Assembly: GCF_003612555.1 (NCBI RefSeq)
Contig: NZ_RAZF01000007.1
Coordinates: 62,001-126,000, forward strand
Length of the DNA: 64,000 bases
Reading direction: 5' to 3'
DNA from: Acutalibacter sp. 1XD8-33
Lineage (GTDB): Bacteria; Bacillota; Clostridia; Oscillospirales; Acutalibacteraceae
Both the position numbers and the translations under genes were made by a program. The notes under the pieces are model-generated. The model was not told the origin of the DNA. It searched no databases and worked only from the letters and a program-made list of their open reading frames with translations. How positions within the stretch are numbered: position 1 is the stretch's first letter; each line of letters opens with the position of its first letter. Below are positions 17,865 through 27,818 of the stretch, piece after piece.

Positions 17865-19634
17865 TCAGTCCTCCACCTGGGCGGTATAGAGGTGGTAGTA
17901 CTTGCCCCGCTTCTCCAGCAGCTCCTGGTGGGTGCCCATCTCCCCGATGCCCTTGTCGGCGATGTAGAGGATCCGGTCGCAGTTCTTGATGGTGGACAGC
18001 CGGTGGGCGATGATGAAGGAGGTACGCCCCTTCAGCAGAGCCTGCAGGCCCTGCTGCACCAGCTTCTCCGTCTTGGCGTCGATGGAGGAGGTCGCCTCGT
18101 CCAGCACCAGGATCTTGGGGTCGGAGAGCAGCGTCCGGGCAAAGGCCACCAGCTGCTTCTGGCCCTGGGAGAGCCGGGAGCCCCGCTCGTTCACCTGGGT
18201 CTGGTAGCCCTGCTCCATCTGGGAGATGAACTCGTGGGCGCACACCGTCTTGGCGGCGGCGATCACTTCCTCGTCCGTGGCGTCCAGGCGGCCGTAGCGG
18301 ATGTTGTCCATAATGGTGCCGGAGAAGATGAAGCTGTCCTGGAGCATGATGCCCATCTGAGAGCGCAGGGAGTGGAGGGTCACCCCGGCGATGTCGTGGC
18401 CGTCCAGCAGCAGCTGTCCGCCGGTGAGGTTGTAGAACCGGGAGAGCAGATTTACCACCGTGGTCTTGCCCGCGCCGGTGGGGCCCACCAGGGCCACCGA
18501 CTCCCCTGGGGTGATGTTCAGGTTGAAGTTCTCCAGCACGTTCACAGAGCCGTCATAGGAGAACACCACGTTCCGGAACTCCACCCCGCCGGTGATGGGG
18601 GGCAGCTCCGTGGCGCCGGGGGCGTCGTCCACGGTGATGGGTTCGTCCATCATCTCGAAGATCCGCTCCAGATAGGCCACGGCGTTGATGAAGGTGTTGT
18701 ACAGGTTGGAGAGGCTGAGCATGGGCTGCCAGAACCGCCAGGCGTAGGAGGCCAGGGCGATGATGGTGCCGATCTGCATGCTGGGCCCCAGAGTGCACAG
18801 GCCCACCAGATACATGGCCCCCACCACCCAGGTAGAGATGTTCTCCACAGAGACCCAGATCAGGTTGGAGGTGTACTGGGCCTTCATCCAGGTCCTGCGG
18901 CAGTTCTGGTTCAGCCGGTCGTAGATCTCCCCGTTCTCCTCCTCCCGGGTGAAGGCCTGGGTGATCTTCATGCCGTCCAGGCTCTCGTGGAGGTAGGCGT
19001 TCAGGTTGGAGCTCTTGTTGGACACATCCTGCCATGCCCGGCGCTGGGCGGGCTTGACCAGAAAGATCACAACGAGCAGCAGGGGGATGCCCGCCATCAC
19101 CACCAGGGACAGCTTCACGTCGCAGATGAGCATGAAGATGGCGATGAGGATCAGGTTGAAGATCTCCAGCACAAAGTTTATAATACCATTGGAGAGGGCG
19201 TCGGAGACGCTATTCACATAGTTGATGACCCGTGTGAGGATCTTCCCGTGGGGCCGGTCGTCGTAGAACTGGAAGGGCAGCTTCTGCAGGTGCTGGAACA
19301 GGTCCTTGCGGATGTCGTAGATGATCTCCTGGCCCACCTGGATCATGTACCGGCTGCGGGCAATGGCGAACAGCAGGGAGATGATGATGGAGGCCAGCAT
19401 ACAGGCGGCCAGAATGGCCAGCTCCCTATAGTCCTTGTTGGGCACGGAGACGTTGATTCCCCTCTGCACCAGCAGGGGGCCGATCAGGCCCACTGCGGCG
19501 GAAATGGCGGAAAACACCAGAGAGAGGATCATCTTTTTCTTGTGCCGGCCTATGTAGGTGCCTGCCCGGAGCAGATGCTTTATACTGAACGGGGTTTCCA
19601 GGTTTTCGTCTACGTCAAAACGATTGCGCGCCAT
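17865..19634 (-). CDS. ABC exporter half-transporter (catalytic partner, second pair)
   Basis: A 589-aa subunit with a membrane domain (about 25-320) and an ATPase domain (about 345-585). Walker A GPTGAGKTT, signature LSQGQ, Walker B ILVLDEATSSID with the catalytic Glu, and H-loop IAHRLST are complete. Its ATG directly abuts the stop codon of the upstream subunit (TAAATG), implying coupled translation and heterodimer formation. Distinct in sequence from the pair at 1.6-5.5 kb. Substrate unknown. Confidence 0.94.
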   Translation of the reverse strand: MARNRFDVDENLETPFSIKHLLRAGTYIGRHKKKMILSLVFSAISAAVGLIGPLLVQRGINVSVPNKDYRELAILAACMLASIIISLLFAIARSRYMIQVGQEIIYDIRKDLFQHLQKLPFQFYDDRPHGKILTRVINYVNSVSDALSNGIINFVLEIFNLILIAIFMLICDVKLSLVVMAGIPLLLVVIFLVKPAQRRAWQDVSNKSSNLNAYLHESLDGMKITQAFTREEENGEIYDRLNQNCRRTWMKAQYTSNLIWVSVENISTWVVGAMYLVGLCTLGPSMQIGTIIALASYAWRFWQPMLSLSNLYNTFINAVAYLERIFEMMDEPITVDDAPGATELPPITGGVEFRNVVFSYDGSVNVLENFNLNITPGESVALVGPTGAGKTTVVNLLSRFYNLTGGQLLLDGHDIAGVTLHSLRSQMGIMLQDSFIFSGTIMDNIRYGRLDATDEEVIAAAKTVCAHEFISQMEQGYQTQVNERGSRLSQGQKQLVAFARTLLSDPKILVLDEATSSIDAKTEKLVQQGLQALLKGRTSFIIAHRLSTIKNCDRILYIADKGIGEMGTHQELLEKRGKYYHLYTAQVED

Positions 19635-21407
19635 TTAGACCACCTGCCTTTCGCTGCCGGCCTCCTGGCCGTTTTGCAGCAGGAATACCTCCCGGTAATA
19701 GCCGGGGGCTTGGGAGAGCTCCTGATGGGTGCCCACCTGGGTGACCCGCCCGTCCTCCAGAATCACGATCTTGTCAGCCCGCTTGGTGGTGGAGATCCGC
19801 TGGGCCACGATGATCTTGGTGCAGGGGAAATCCAGGTTCGCCAGCTGCTCCTGGATGTATTTCTCCGTCTCCAGGTCCACCGCGCTGGTGGTGTCGTCCA
19901 GAATCAGAATGCTGGGACGCACAGCCAGGGCCCGGGCCAGGGCAATGCGCTGCTTCTGCCCGCCGGAAAGGCCCGTGCCCCGTTCGCCGATGACAGTGTC
20001 AAAGCCCTCGGCCAGCTTCTCGGCGAAGTCCACGTCCGCCATTTTGGCGAAGCGTTTCACCTCTTCCTCGGGCATTTTGCTGTCCCCGTAGGCGATGTTC
20101 CCGTCCACAGAGTCGGAGAAGAGGAACACATCCTGGGTGGCGATGCCGATGGAGGAGCGCAGGGACTTCAGGTCGTACATCCGCACCGGCGTCCCGTCCA
20201 CCAGCACCTTTCCGGAGCTGGCGTCCGTAAAGCGGGGGATCATGTTTACAAGGGAGGTCTTGCCGGAGCCGGTGGGGCCCATAACCGCCACGGTTTCTCC
20301 AGGATGGATGTCCAGGTTCACATGCTTCAGCACCTCCGTGCCATGAAGCTTGAGACTTACATCCTGGAACTTCACTTCGCCTTTCACCCGGCCCTTGGGC
20401 TTTACCGCATCCGGACGGGTGGTGATGGTGGACTTGGCGTAGTAGAGCTCGATGATCTTGTTGGAGCTGGCGAAGAAGCGCTGCAGGTCGTTTAGGTGCA
20501 TTCCCAGCATCCGCATGGGGTCCACCAGGGTCCAGGTGAGGCCGTTGAACATAGCGAAGGTACCAATGGTGATCCGGCCGCTGATGAGGAACGCGCCCCC
20601 TACCAGCAGCACCACCACAGACAAAGACTGGGACAAAGTCTCCACATAGGGGCAGAACTTCAACCACAGCAGAGAGGCAGTTTTGTTGGCCTCTTTATAT
20701 TCCCGGTTTTTCTCGTCGAACCGGGCGATCTCGTAGTCCTCCCGGGCAAAGGCCTTCACCACCCGGTTGCCGGAGATATTCTCCTGGGCGGCGGTGTTCA
20801 GGCTGGAGAGCTTCTCCCGCAGGTCCACATAGAGGGGGTGCACCCGTTTGGAGAACATCAGGGTCAGGGCGAAGATGAACGGGGTGATGGCCAGCATGGT
20901 CAGGGCCATCTGCCAGTCCGCTACAAAGAAGGTGATGATTGCTGTGAAGAACATCACCGTGCAGCTGATCAGCTGGCGGATCACCCAGTTCACCGCGTGG
21001 CGGATCATGTCCATGTCGCCGGTGAGACGGGTCATCAGGTCGCCGGTGCGGTACTGGCCGTAGAAGGCCTGATCCTGCTCCTGCATGTTCTTATACAGGT
21101 CCCGGCGCAGCTGATAGATGAGCTTTTGGGAGCAGTTTTCATAGGTCATGACGGACAGATAGCCGAAGCTGGTGCGGACCAGCACAAAGCCGATCAGCAG
21201 GGCAACAAGCCATCCCAGCTGCCGGACCGCTTCCGGCGTGACGGTTCCTGTCTCCTGCAAAGGATAGAACACGGTATCCATGATATTGGCGGTAATCATG
21301 GAGTTTCCCAGAGACATGACTGCCAGGACGGCGGTGGAGAATAGGGCGAACACGTAGCGCTTATGGGTGCCGGCCATGCGCGTCCAGACCCATCTGAGCT
21401 GGAACAT
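19635..21407 (-). CDS. ABC exporter half-transporter (degenerate-site partner, second pair)
   Basis: A 590-aa subunit with a six-helix membrane domain and ATPase domain. Walker A GPTGSGKTS and LSGGQ are intact, but Walker B reads ILILDDTTSAVD (Asp in place of the catalytic Glu) and the H-loop is IVAQRIST (Gln in place of His). This is the non-hydrolysing half of the heterodimer with the gene at 17865. The ATG at 21407 is chosen because AAGGAGGG lies just upstream; an earlier in-frame start has no such site. ATTATA at 21485-21490 is a likely -10 on the minus strand. Confidence 0.93.
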   Translation of the reverse strand: MFQLRWVWTRMAGTHKRYVFALFSTAVLAVMSLGNSMITANIMDTVFYPLQETGTVTPEAVRQLGWLVALLIGFVLVRTSFGYLSVMTYENCSQKLIYQLRRDLYKNMQEQDQAFYGQYRTGDLMTRLTGDMDMIRHAVNWVIRQLISCTVMFFTAIITFFVADWQMALTMLAITPFIFALTLMFSKRVHPLYVDLREKLSSLNTAAQENISGNRVVKAFAREDYEIARFDEKNREYKEANKTASLLWLKFCPYVETLSQSLSVVVLLVGGAFLISGRITIGTFAMFNGLTWTLVDPMRMLGMHLNDLQRFFASSNKIIELYYAKSTITTRPDAVKPKGRVKGEVKFQDVSLKLHGTEVLKHVNLDIHPGETVAVMGPTGSGKTSLVNMIPRFTDASSGKVLVDGTPVRMYDLKSLRSSIGIATQDVFLFSDSVDGNIAYGDSKMPEEEVKRFAKMADVDFAEKLAEGFDTVIGERGTGLSGGQKQRIALARALAVRPSILILDDTTSAVDLETEKYIQEQLANLDFPCTKIIVAQRISTTKRADKIVILEDGRVTQVGTHQELSQAPGYYREVFLLQNGQEAGSERQVV

Positions 21408-21928
21408 AGATTTTTCCCTCCTTGCAAAACGCAAAGTTCCCTCCTGGGGATATTTTGCTGCTTCTGTTCAAGCAACTTCACCCTATTATAGCGAACGGGC
21501 AGAAAAATGAAAGATGTTTTTGCTAAAAATTCAATTTTCGGCATTCTGCCAGTTTTTGCCCAACGATGTCGCTCTGCTTTGACAAATTCAGCATATTGAC
21601 TTGCAACAAATCTGCTTCCAGTTTTGCCCGTGGTTCCATAACGCTCCCGTTTTTTCCTCTTGACCTTTTCGATAGATCTGGTATGATTTAGATGGGATTC
21701 CTTGTTCAAATCTGGCAGAACCACTCCTTTTCCTTTTTGTGCGGCATTCTTTCAAAAATCAGCAGAAAATGGCGTAAACAATCCGGTTTTTGGCAGGACC
21801 CTTCAGGTTAAAAGCACTATACTTGTCACTATAGAAAAGACCTGTTTGGGGTCTGGCGGATACGATTTACAGGCCGGCAGGTTCTATAATGCACAGAAAA
21901 TATTGTGCAGGTGAAAGGATGATTCATC
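21408..21928. promoter_or_regulatory. Divergent intergenic region with promoters
   Basis: Between the ABC operon (-) and the sugar cluster (+). On the minus strand there is a TATAAT at 21485-21490. On the plus strand TTGACC (21660-21665) and TATGAT (21682-21687) are 16 bp apart, and a TATAAT at 21885-21890 with a poor -35 lies close to the dehydrogenase gene. A weak -35 would suit an activator such as the AraC protein encoded downstream; that is an inference. Confidence 0.45.
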
Positions 21929-23134
21929 ATGGAAAACAGGAAGCCAGTAAAAATGGCGATGATCGGTGTAGGCGCCATCAGCGGCATCTATCTGCAAAAC
22001 ATCACCCATACCTTCCGGGAAGTGGAGCTGGTGGGGGTATGCGACCTTATTCCCGAACGAGCGGAAAAGGGCGCGGCCTATGTGAAGGGCGAGATCGAGA
22101 AAGGGGCTCAGGCTCCCCAGCCCAAAATCTATAAAGACATGTATGAGGCATTCAATGACCCGCAGGTAGAGGTTGTCCTCAACCTGACCCGTCCCTATGA
22201 GCATTTTGAGGTGACGAAGCAGGCTCTTCTCCACGGCAAGCATGTGTACAGCGAGAAGCCGCTGGGTGTGGATATGGACGAGGCCAGCCAGCTCGTTGCC
22301 CTGGCGGAGGAAAAAGGGCTGCGCCTGGGCGGCGCGCCGGACACCTTCATGGGCGCGGGCATCCAGACCGCCCGGCGGCTCATTGACAGCGGCATGATCG
22401 GTGATATCGTGGGAGCTAGCTGCGCCATGGTATGCCACGGCCACGAGACCTGGCACCCGGACCCGGAGTTCTACTACAAGCGGGGAGGCGGCCCCATGCT
22501 GGACATGGGGCCCTACTACGTCACCGCCCTGGTGCAGCTGCTGGGAGAGGCCAGGGGCGTGATGGGCATGACCAAGCGCTCCTTCCCCCAGCGGCTCATC
22601 ACCTCCGAGCCCCATCGGGGAGAAATTATTGATGTGGATGTAGACACCTGGCTCTCCGGCAATATCGAATTTTCCAGCGGAGCCGTGGCCCAGGTGTTCA
22701 CAACCTTCGACGTGCACTATACGGCACAATCCCGTTTTGAGGTATATGGCACAAAGGGCAGCCTGATGGTTCCCGACCCCAACACTTTCGGCGGGCCCGT
22801 GCTCCTGCTGCGCCCGGAGGATGCCGCGGCGGCGCCTAAGACCGACCCGGGTCTTGCCCGCCATGGTGTGCCGGACTTCTACCAGGGCTGGAAGGAGATG
22901 CCCCTGCTCTTCGACTACCTGGAAAACAGCCGGGGCCTGGGGCTGGCGGACATGTGCAAGGCTCTGCGCACCGGCCGGGACCATCGGGCCAACTACCAGC
23001 AGCAGCGCCATGTGTTGGAGATTATGACCAGCTTCTCCCAGTCCTGCGAGAGCAAGGCATATATCCCCATGCAGACCAAATACACCCGCACCGCGCCCAT
23101 GGAAAACAACCCCATGCACGGAATTTTAGATTAA
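21929..23134 (+). CDS. Gfo/Idh/MocA-family NAD(P)-dependent dehydrogenase
   Basis: A 401-aa oxidoreductase that likely oxidises or reduces a sugar or inositol derivative. The N-terminal Rossmann domain begins MAMIGVGAISGIY (about 9-21), and the family EKP motif appears as YSEKPLGVDMDEA (about 107). The C-terminal alpha/beta domain includes GGGPMLDMGPYYV with the Asp and a nearby catalytic Tyr/His. It begins a three-gene run with a TIM-barrel isomerase and an AraC regulator, which suggests a dedicated sugar pathway. Substrate cannot be fixed from sequence. Confidence 0.9.
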   Translation: MENRKPVKMAMIGVGAISGIYLQNITHTFREVELVGVCDLIPERAEKGAAYVKGEIEKGAQAPQPKIYKDMYEAFNDPQVEVVLNLTRPYEHFEVTKQALLHGKHVYSEKPLGVDMDEASQLVALAEEKGLRLGGAPDTFMGAGIQTARRLIDSGMIGDIVGASCAMVCHGHETWHPDPEFYYKRGGGPMLDMGPYYVTALVQLLGEARGVMGMTKRSFPQRLITSEPHRGEIIDVDVDTWLSGNIEFSSGAVAQVFTTFDVHYTAQSRFEVYGTKGSLMVPDPNTFGGPVLLLRPEDAAAAPKTDPGLARHGVPDFYQGWKEMPLLFDYLENSRGLGLADMCKALRTGRDHRANYQQQRHVLEIMTSFSQSCESKAYIPMQTKYTRTAPMENNPMHGILD

Positions 23135-23149
23135 CAGGAGGAACCTACT

Positions 23150-23977
23150 ATGAAAGTTGCTTACACCGGCTGGACCTGGATCCACGGAGACCCTGACACC
23201 GCCAAGAAACAGTTGGAGCAGAGTTTCAAAGAGTGCAAATTTTTAGGCTATGACACGGTGGAAAATTTCGCCTTCATCCGGGACTATTACAAGGACGACC
23301 CCGGCGAGCTGAAGAAGCTCTGCGCGGACTGCGGCGTGGAGCTGGTAAACCTCTACGGCCACTTCGATTTCGACGTGGAAGGCTCCCTGAAGCGGAGCAT
23401 GGAGCAGGTGGATTTCCTCTCGGAAATCGGGGGAAAATGGTTCAACTGCCAGAACGGCGGCTTTGGAGACAATGGCCCCAGTGAGCGGCCTACCAACCCT
23501 GAAATGCTGGACAAGACCTGTGAGATTGCCAACCGTCTGGGGGAGTATGCCAAAAAGAAGGGGATCACGGTCTGCTTCCACCCTCACTATGGCACCTGCG
23601 TGTTCAGCCAGAGCGACATCGACTACTTTGCCGCCCACACCAACCCGGAGTACGTCTCCTTCTGCTTTGACACCGCGCACACCACTCTGGCGGGCATCGA
23701 CCCTGCGGCCATTATCCGCCAGTACGGGGACCGCGTCGCCTATATGCATTTAAAAGATGTGGATACCTATGCCCTCTCTAAGGCGGAGGGTCCGGCCAAG
23801 ATGGGAACCTTCCGGGCCCTGGGCCACGGTACGGTGGACTTTCCGGCAGTGAAGGCCGCTCTGGAGGAGATTGGCTACGACGGCGTGCTCTGTGTGGAGC
23901 TGGACCGGCCCGAGGTGTGCAATTTCCACTCGGCAGAGGTATCCCGCATCTACCTGCGGGACGTTCTGGGGCTATAG
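23150..23977 (+). CDS. Sugar phosphate isomerase/epimerase (xylose isomerase-like TIM barrel)
   Basis: A 275-aa AP-endonuclease-2/IolE-like TIM barrel. Likely metal ligands are in FHPHYGTCV (about 145), FCFDTAHTTLAG (about 175), MHLKDVD (about 200) and the C-terminal VCVELDRP (about 250). The family includes inosose dehydratases, hydroxypyruvate isomerases and sugar epimerases. AGGAGG precedes the ATG. It lies 15 bp after the dehydrogenase, a pairing known from inositol and keto-sugar routes, so both probably act on the same substrate. Confidence 0.88.
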   Translation: MKVAYTGWTWIHGDPDTAKKQLEQSFKECKFLGYDTVENFAFIRDYYKDDPGELKKLCADCGVELVNLYGHFDFDVEGSLKRSMEQVDFLSEIGGKWFNCQNGGFGDNGPSERPTNPEMLDKTCEIANRLGEYAKKKGITVCFHPHYGTCVFSQSDIDYFAAHTNPEYVSFCFDTAHTTLAGIDPAAIIRQYGDRVAYMHLKDVDTYALSKAEGPAKMGTFRALGHGTVDFPAVKAALEEIGYDGVLCVELDRPEVCNFHSAEVSRIYLRDVLGL

Positions 23978-24048
23978 GCGGCATGGCCTGAACGGCATTT
24001 CTACACGATAAATCCACCCCTTAATACGCCCGGGAAAGGAGCAAAACC

Positions 24049-24843
24049 ATGGAGCGCGCGTTTTTTGAGTACCGCACCCAGCAGTTCCAGGCGATCTCCT
24101 CCCCGGGTTTTCATTTTCCCCCGCACCTGCATCCCCAGCTGGAACTGTTCTTTGTGGAGAAGGGAGAGGTGGGCGTTACGGTGGGGAGCCGGAACGCGGT
24201 ATTGGCCGCGGGAAGCCTGGCGGTCATTTTCCCTAACCAGATCCATAGCTACCGCGACGTCGCGCCGGACTCCTCTATCACCATGCTGATTGCCAGCCTT
24301 TCCCATACAGGAGGATATCTGGACGCCCTTCTGCACCTTCACCCAGCCTCTCCCTTTCTGACCCGGCTTCACCCTAATATCTCCTACGCCATCGGCGAGC
24401 TGGTGAAAGAATATGGGCAGGCGGGTTCCAGCGGCGAGGTATACGGCCCCTTGATTCAACTGATCCTGGCCCGGGCCCTGCCAGAGCTAGATCTTTGTCA
24501 GAACCGCAGCAACAACCACCAGGACCTGATCTGGCAGGTCGCCAATTTTGTAAACGAGCATTATCGGGAGCCTCTGACGCTGTCTATGCTGGCAAAGGGT
24601 GTGGGCGTCAGCCCGGGGCGGCTCTCCCATGTGTTTTCTGAAAAAATGGGCCAGAGCTTTCCTGCCTACTTGTCCAGCATCCGCCTTTCCTATGCTCAAA
24701 TCATGTTGCAAAGCACCGATATGTCTATTACCCAGGTGGGAGAGGAGGCCGGCTTTGAAAGCCAGCGCACCTTTTTCCGAGCGTTCCGCCAACATCATGG
24801 CATGACGCCTTTAGAGTACCGCCGGCGGAATCAAAAAGGTTAG
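24049..24843 (+). CDS. AraC-family transcriptional regulator with cupin sensor
   Basis: A 264-aa protein. An N-terminal cupin sugar-sensing domain (FHFPPHLHPQLELFFVEKG, about 22-40) is followed by a C-terminal AraC double helix-turn-helix (about 165-260; LTLSMLAKGVGVSPGRLSHV and the family end region AGFESQRTFFRAFRQHHGMT). It probably activates the surrounding sugar genes. AAAGGAG precedes the ATG, 71 bp after the isomerase stop. Inducer unknown; fucose or a related deoxysugar is a reasonable guess from the neighbouring isomerase. Confidence 0.9.
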   Translation: MERAFFEYRTQQFQAISSPGFHFPPHLHPQLELFFVEKGEVGVTVGSRNAVLAAGSLAVIFPNQIHSYRDVAPDSSITMLIASLSHTGGYLDALLHLHPASPFLTRLHPNISYAIGELVKEYGQAGSSGEVYGPLIQLILARALPELDLCQNRSNNHQDLIWQVANFVNEHYREPLTLSMLAKGVGVSPGRLSHVFSEKMGQSFPAYLSSIRLSYAQIMLQSTDMSITQVGEEAGFESQRTFFRAFRQHHGMTPLEYRRRNQKG

Positions 24844-24872
24844 GCGGACTAACAGTTAAGACGACGAGACGT

Positions 24873-25070
24873 CTCTGCCGGAGGTCTATCATCTCGACAC
24901 CCGGCGGCAGGCTGGTGGGAATGCTCTCCTATCGGAAGGGGGGCCTGGAGCCAAATGAGCACCCACCCGACAAGCGGGTGGAATTGCCGCTGACGGATGT
25001 GGTTGGAGGGGTTGCGCACACTCTCGCGGAGCTCTTCGGAGGGCAGGGCACCTTTTTTGAACGGCGTTAA
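24873..25070 (+). pseudogene. Possible gene remnant, C-terminal fragment
   Basis: An uninterrupted frame ending with TAA at 25068-25070 encodes protein-like sequence (contains GMLSYRKGGLEPNEHPPDKR and ends TLAELFGGQGTFFERR) but has no start codon or ribosome site. It reads like the tail of a lost protein. I do not recognise the family. The rest of 24844-25200 holds only a TATAAT at 25178-25183 that may serve the next gene. Confidence 0.3.
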
Positions 25071-25227
25071 CGATACTGCCCAAAGAAGCCGTGCTTTGTT
25101 TCCTCAGCTCCTAGAAAAAGTGAATATCCTTTTACTACAGGGCTAGTATTCCTCAAGCGTCTAGGGCGGCCGAGGGATATAATACAAGCAGAATGCTAAA
25201 TTGAATCTGCGAAATGGAGGTTTCCCT

Positions 25228-27012
25228 ATGATTTATCCCAAGATCGGAATTCGCCCGGTTATCGACGGCCGCTGGGGCGGGGTACGGGAGGGCCTGGAGG
25301 CTCAAACCATGGGTATGGCAAAAGCCGCGGCGGCACTTATAGAAGGCACTCTTCGATATCCTGACGGCACCCCTGTCCAGTGCTTTGTCAATCTGGGCAC
25401 CATCGGCGGCGGGGCCGAGGCCGCGAAATGCGCGGAGGCCTTTTCCCGGGAAAACGTCGTGGCCACGCTGAGCGTCACCCCCTGCTGGTGCTATGGCTCC
25501 GAAACGTTCGATATGGATCCCGGAACCATCAAGGCTGTGTGGGGCTTCAACGGCACCGAACGCCCCGGCGCGGTGTACCTGGCGGCGGTGATGGCCGCCT
25601 ACGCCCAGAAGGGTCTGCCCGCCTTCTCGATCTATGGTCATGACGTACAGGACCTGGGGGACGGCAGTATCCCTGCCGATGTGGCGGAAAAAATTCTGAA
25701 ATTCGCCCGTGGGGCTGTGGCCGTGGGCTGGATGAGGAACAAGTCCTATGTGAACCTGGGGGGCGTGGCCATGGGCATCGCGGGCAGCTACTGCAACGCG
25801 GATATGTTCCAGAAATACTTCGGCATCCGGGCCGAATGGGTGGACATGACCGAGATCCTCCGGCGGATTACTCTGGAAATTTACGATAAGGCCGAATATG
25901 AGAAAGCGCTTGCGTGGATCCAGGAGAACTGCAAGGAGGGCTTCGACCTGAACGAGGGCAAGGAATTGCCGGAAATAATCACTGGATCCAAAGTAGTCCC
26001 GGCGGACAAGGACTGGGAGTTCATCGCCAAGATGACCATCATCGTCCGGGACATCCTCTACGGCAACCCCAAGCTGGACGAGCTGGGCTGGCACGAGGAG
26101 GCTCTGGGCAAGAACGCCGTGGCGGGAGGCTTCCAGGGCCAGCGCCAGTGGACGGACTGGCTGCCCAACGCGGACTTCACCGAGGCCATTATGGCCTCCA
26201 CTTTCGACTGGAATGGACAAAAGCCCCCCACGCCCTTTGCCACAGAAAACGACACCCTCAACGGCGTGGCGATGATGCTGGGCATGCTGGTCAGCAACAC
26301 GGCGCCCTGCTTCCATGATGTGCGCACCTATTGGAGCCCCGAGGCCTGCCAGCGGGTCACTGGGCACAGGCCCGCCGGCGTGGCGGAGAACGGCTTTATC
26401 CATCTGATCAATTCCGGAGCCACAGCCCTGGACGGCTCCGGCGCGGCCAAAAACGCTCAGGGCCAGGGCTGCATGAAGCCCTTCTGGGAGATGACGGAGG
26501 AGGACGTTGTCGCCTGCCTTGGCGCCACGGACTGGTGCCGGGCCAACTACGAGTATTTCCGGGGAGGCGGATACTCCAGCCACTTCCGGTGCCGGGCGGA
26601 GATGCCTGTCACCATGCTGCGGGCTAATGTGGTGGAAGGGATCGGCCCGGTGCTCCAGATTGCCGAGGGCTGGACCGCCGATCTGCCGGACGAGATCCAC
26701 ACTGTCATTGACAAGCGCACAGACCCATCTTGGCCTACCACCTGGTTCGTGCCCAAGCTCACGGGCCATGGGGCTTTCACAGATGTGTACAGTGTGATGG
26801 CCAATTGGGGGGCCAACCACGGGGTCACGGTTTACGGCCATGTGGGGGCGGAGCTGATTACCCTGGCCGCCATGCTGCGGATTCCCGTCGCCATGCACAA
26901 TGTGGAAGCAGGGCGGGTGTTCCGGCCCCACGCCTGGGCGGCCTTCGGCACCGAGGACGCGGAGTCCGCCGACTACCGGGCCTGTTGCACCTATGGTCCC
27001 CTGTACCGGTGA
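25228..27012 (+). CDS. fucI: L-fucose isomerase
   Basis: Converts L-fucose to L-fuculose (also D-arabinose to D-ribulose), the first step of fucose catabolism; Mn-dependent. 594 aa against 591 in E. coli FucI. Conserved active-site regions are seen: the Glu in [11 protein letters not shown] (about 313-323), the Asp in [10 protein letters not shown] (about 335-344) and the His in [13 protein letters not shown] (about 528-540). The ATG at 25228 follows TGGAGG. A TATAAT lies at 25178-25183. With the upstream dehydrogenase, isomerase and AraC regulator it suggests use of host mucin or milk sugars. No fuculokinase or aldolase is in the window. Confidence 0.93.
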   Translation: MIYPKIGIRPVIDGRWGGVREGLEAQTMGMAKAAAALIEGTLRYPDGTPVQCFVNLGTIGGGAEAAKCAEAFSRENVVATLSVTPCWCYGSETFDMDPGTIKAVWGFNGTERPGAVYLAAVMAAYAQKGLPAFSIYGHDVQDLGDGSIPADVAEKILKFARGAVAVGWMRNKSYVNLGGVAMGIAGSYCNADMFQKYFGIRAEWVDMTEILRRITLEIYDKAEYEKALAWIQENCKEGFDLNEGKELPEIITGSKVVPADKDWEFIAKMTIIVRDILYGNPKLDELGWHEEALGKNAVAGGFQGQRQWTDWLPNADFTEAIMASTFDWNGQKPPTPFATENDTLNGVAMMLGMLVSNTAPCFHDVRTYWSPEACQRVTGHRPAGVAENGFIHLINSGATALDGSGAAKNAQGQGCMKPFWEMTEEDVVACLGATDWCRANYEYFRGGGYSSHFRCRAEMPVTMLRANVVEGIGPVLQIAEGWTADLPDEIHTVIDKRTDPSWPTTWFVPKLTGHGAFTDVYSVMANWGANHGVTVYGHVGAELITLAAMLRIPVAMHNVEAGRVFRPHAWAAFGTEDAESADYRACCTYGPLYR

Positions 27013-27072
27013 GATTTCCTTCGTGCCGCTTCAGCAAAGTATTAAGAATAAGAGACTTCTGGCGAATGTGCC

Positions 27073-27251
27073 TTAGACATATTCAATTTTCACTTTCTTT
27101 ATCGGGGCATTGGCTACCTTGAAGACAATCTCGTCAACGCAGTCCCCATATTTGCCCTGCTGTATGAGCTGATTTTCAGCTCCACAAGGCTATGGAAAAG
27201 CAATGATTTCTCCCTGCTGTCTACATATAGATGCGTTGTCTTTTTCCTCAT
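27073..27251 (-). pseudogene. Relic of a small integrative-element gene
   Basis: The minus strand starts MRKKTTHLYVDSREKSLLFH at 27251 with reading frame lost after LVELK. The continuation NQLIQQGKYGDCVDEIVFKV and the ending KKVKIEYV are in another frame. It resembles a roughly 60-residue orphan often found beside integrase genes in Clostridia conjugative elements (from memory, not searched). Confidence 0.45.
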
Positions 27252-27337
27252 ACCGTCCACCGTCCTTTCTGGCTACATTATACCGTTATGGGGAAGTCCC
27301 GTCAAAACTGTAACTTTGCATTTTACCGTATCAAGGC

Positions 27338-27526
27338 TCATTCCTCATATGCTGCCAGACGCTCCATTTCTGCCTTTGCGGAATCGTAGGTCGCATGGGC
27401 GTAATAGTTCAGCGTCATCGTGATGTTGGCGTGTCTCATGATACACTACAACGCCTTGGGGTTCATGCCTGCATTTGCTAACCGTGTGCAGAACGTGTGC
27501 TCTATTGGTATAATAAATACGTTCAG
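27338..27526 (-). pseudogene. Tyrosine integrase relic (C-terminal end)
   Basis: The last about 55 codons of a Tn916-type phage integrase. The H-x-x-R catalytic pair is in HTFCTRLANAGMNPKAL, followed by an in-frame TAG where Gln is usual, then the RHANITMTLNYYAH segment with the nucleophile Tyr and a stop at 27338. The rest of the integrase is missing. It marks the end of a decayed integrative element. Confidence 0.75.
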
Positions 27527-27573
27527 TATCAAGGCTTATCAGCGCCTTCGCTGTGCGCTGATAAGCCTTGATA
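27527..27573. repeat. Perfect 19-bp inverted repeat
   Basis: TATCAAGGCTTATCAGCGC and its exact complement GCGCTGATAAGCCTTGATA are separated by 9 nt. It sits directly against the integrase relic and has no T-tract. A recombination or attachment site of the lost element is possible; function unknown. Confidence 0.7.
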
Positions 27574-27690
27574 TTTCAGGATATTCAATATTTCGCACCT
27601 CCACAACGCCGGTAGACGCTGGTGGCGTTTGCAATACATTTGCAACACTGAACAAGGGCTTGAAAATAAACCTTCAAACAGAAAAAGAGA

Positions 27691-27731
27691 ACCCCCGACA
27701 CGGCTCCCCAAAAGCCATTGGCGGGGGTTTA
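27691..27731 (-). terminator. Rho-independent terminator (minus strand)
   Basis: AACCCCCG / CGGGGGTT arms with an inner ATGGCTTTTGGGGAGCC fold, followed on the minus strand by TCTCTTTTT. It would end transcription of the decayed element genes to its right. Confidence 0.55.
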
Positions 27732-27818
27732 GCATGACCAAGGAAAATTGATGGAATGGAGCCTAACTGAAGAATAGGCCACGAATACGATCAAGGGGCG
27801 GACGTGCCTTTTCTTCCA

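Noticed and set aside
17805-20495. Very long plus-strand reading frame (896 codons) opposite the second ABC pair
   Set aside because: It is the antisense shadow of GC-rich ABC genes that have full motifs, ribosome sites and correct length on the minus strand. The plus frame has no recognisable motif.
25153-26931. Minus-strand frame of 592 codons over fucI
   Set aside because: Antisense shadow; the plus strand encodes full-length L-fucose isomerase.
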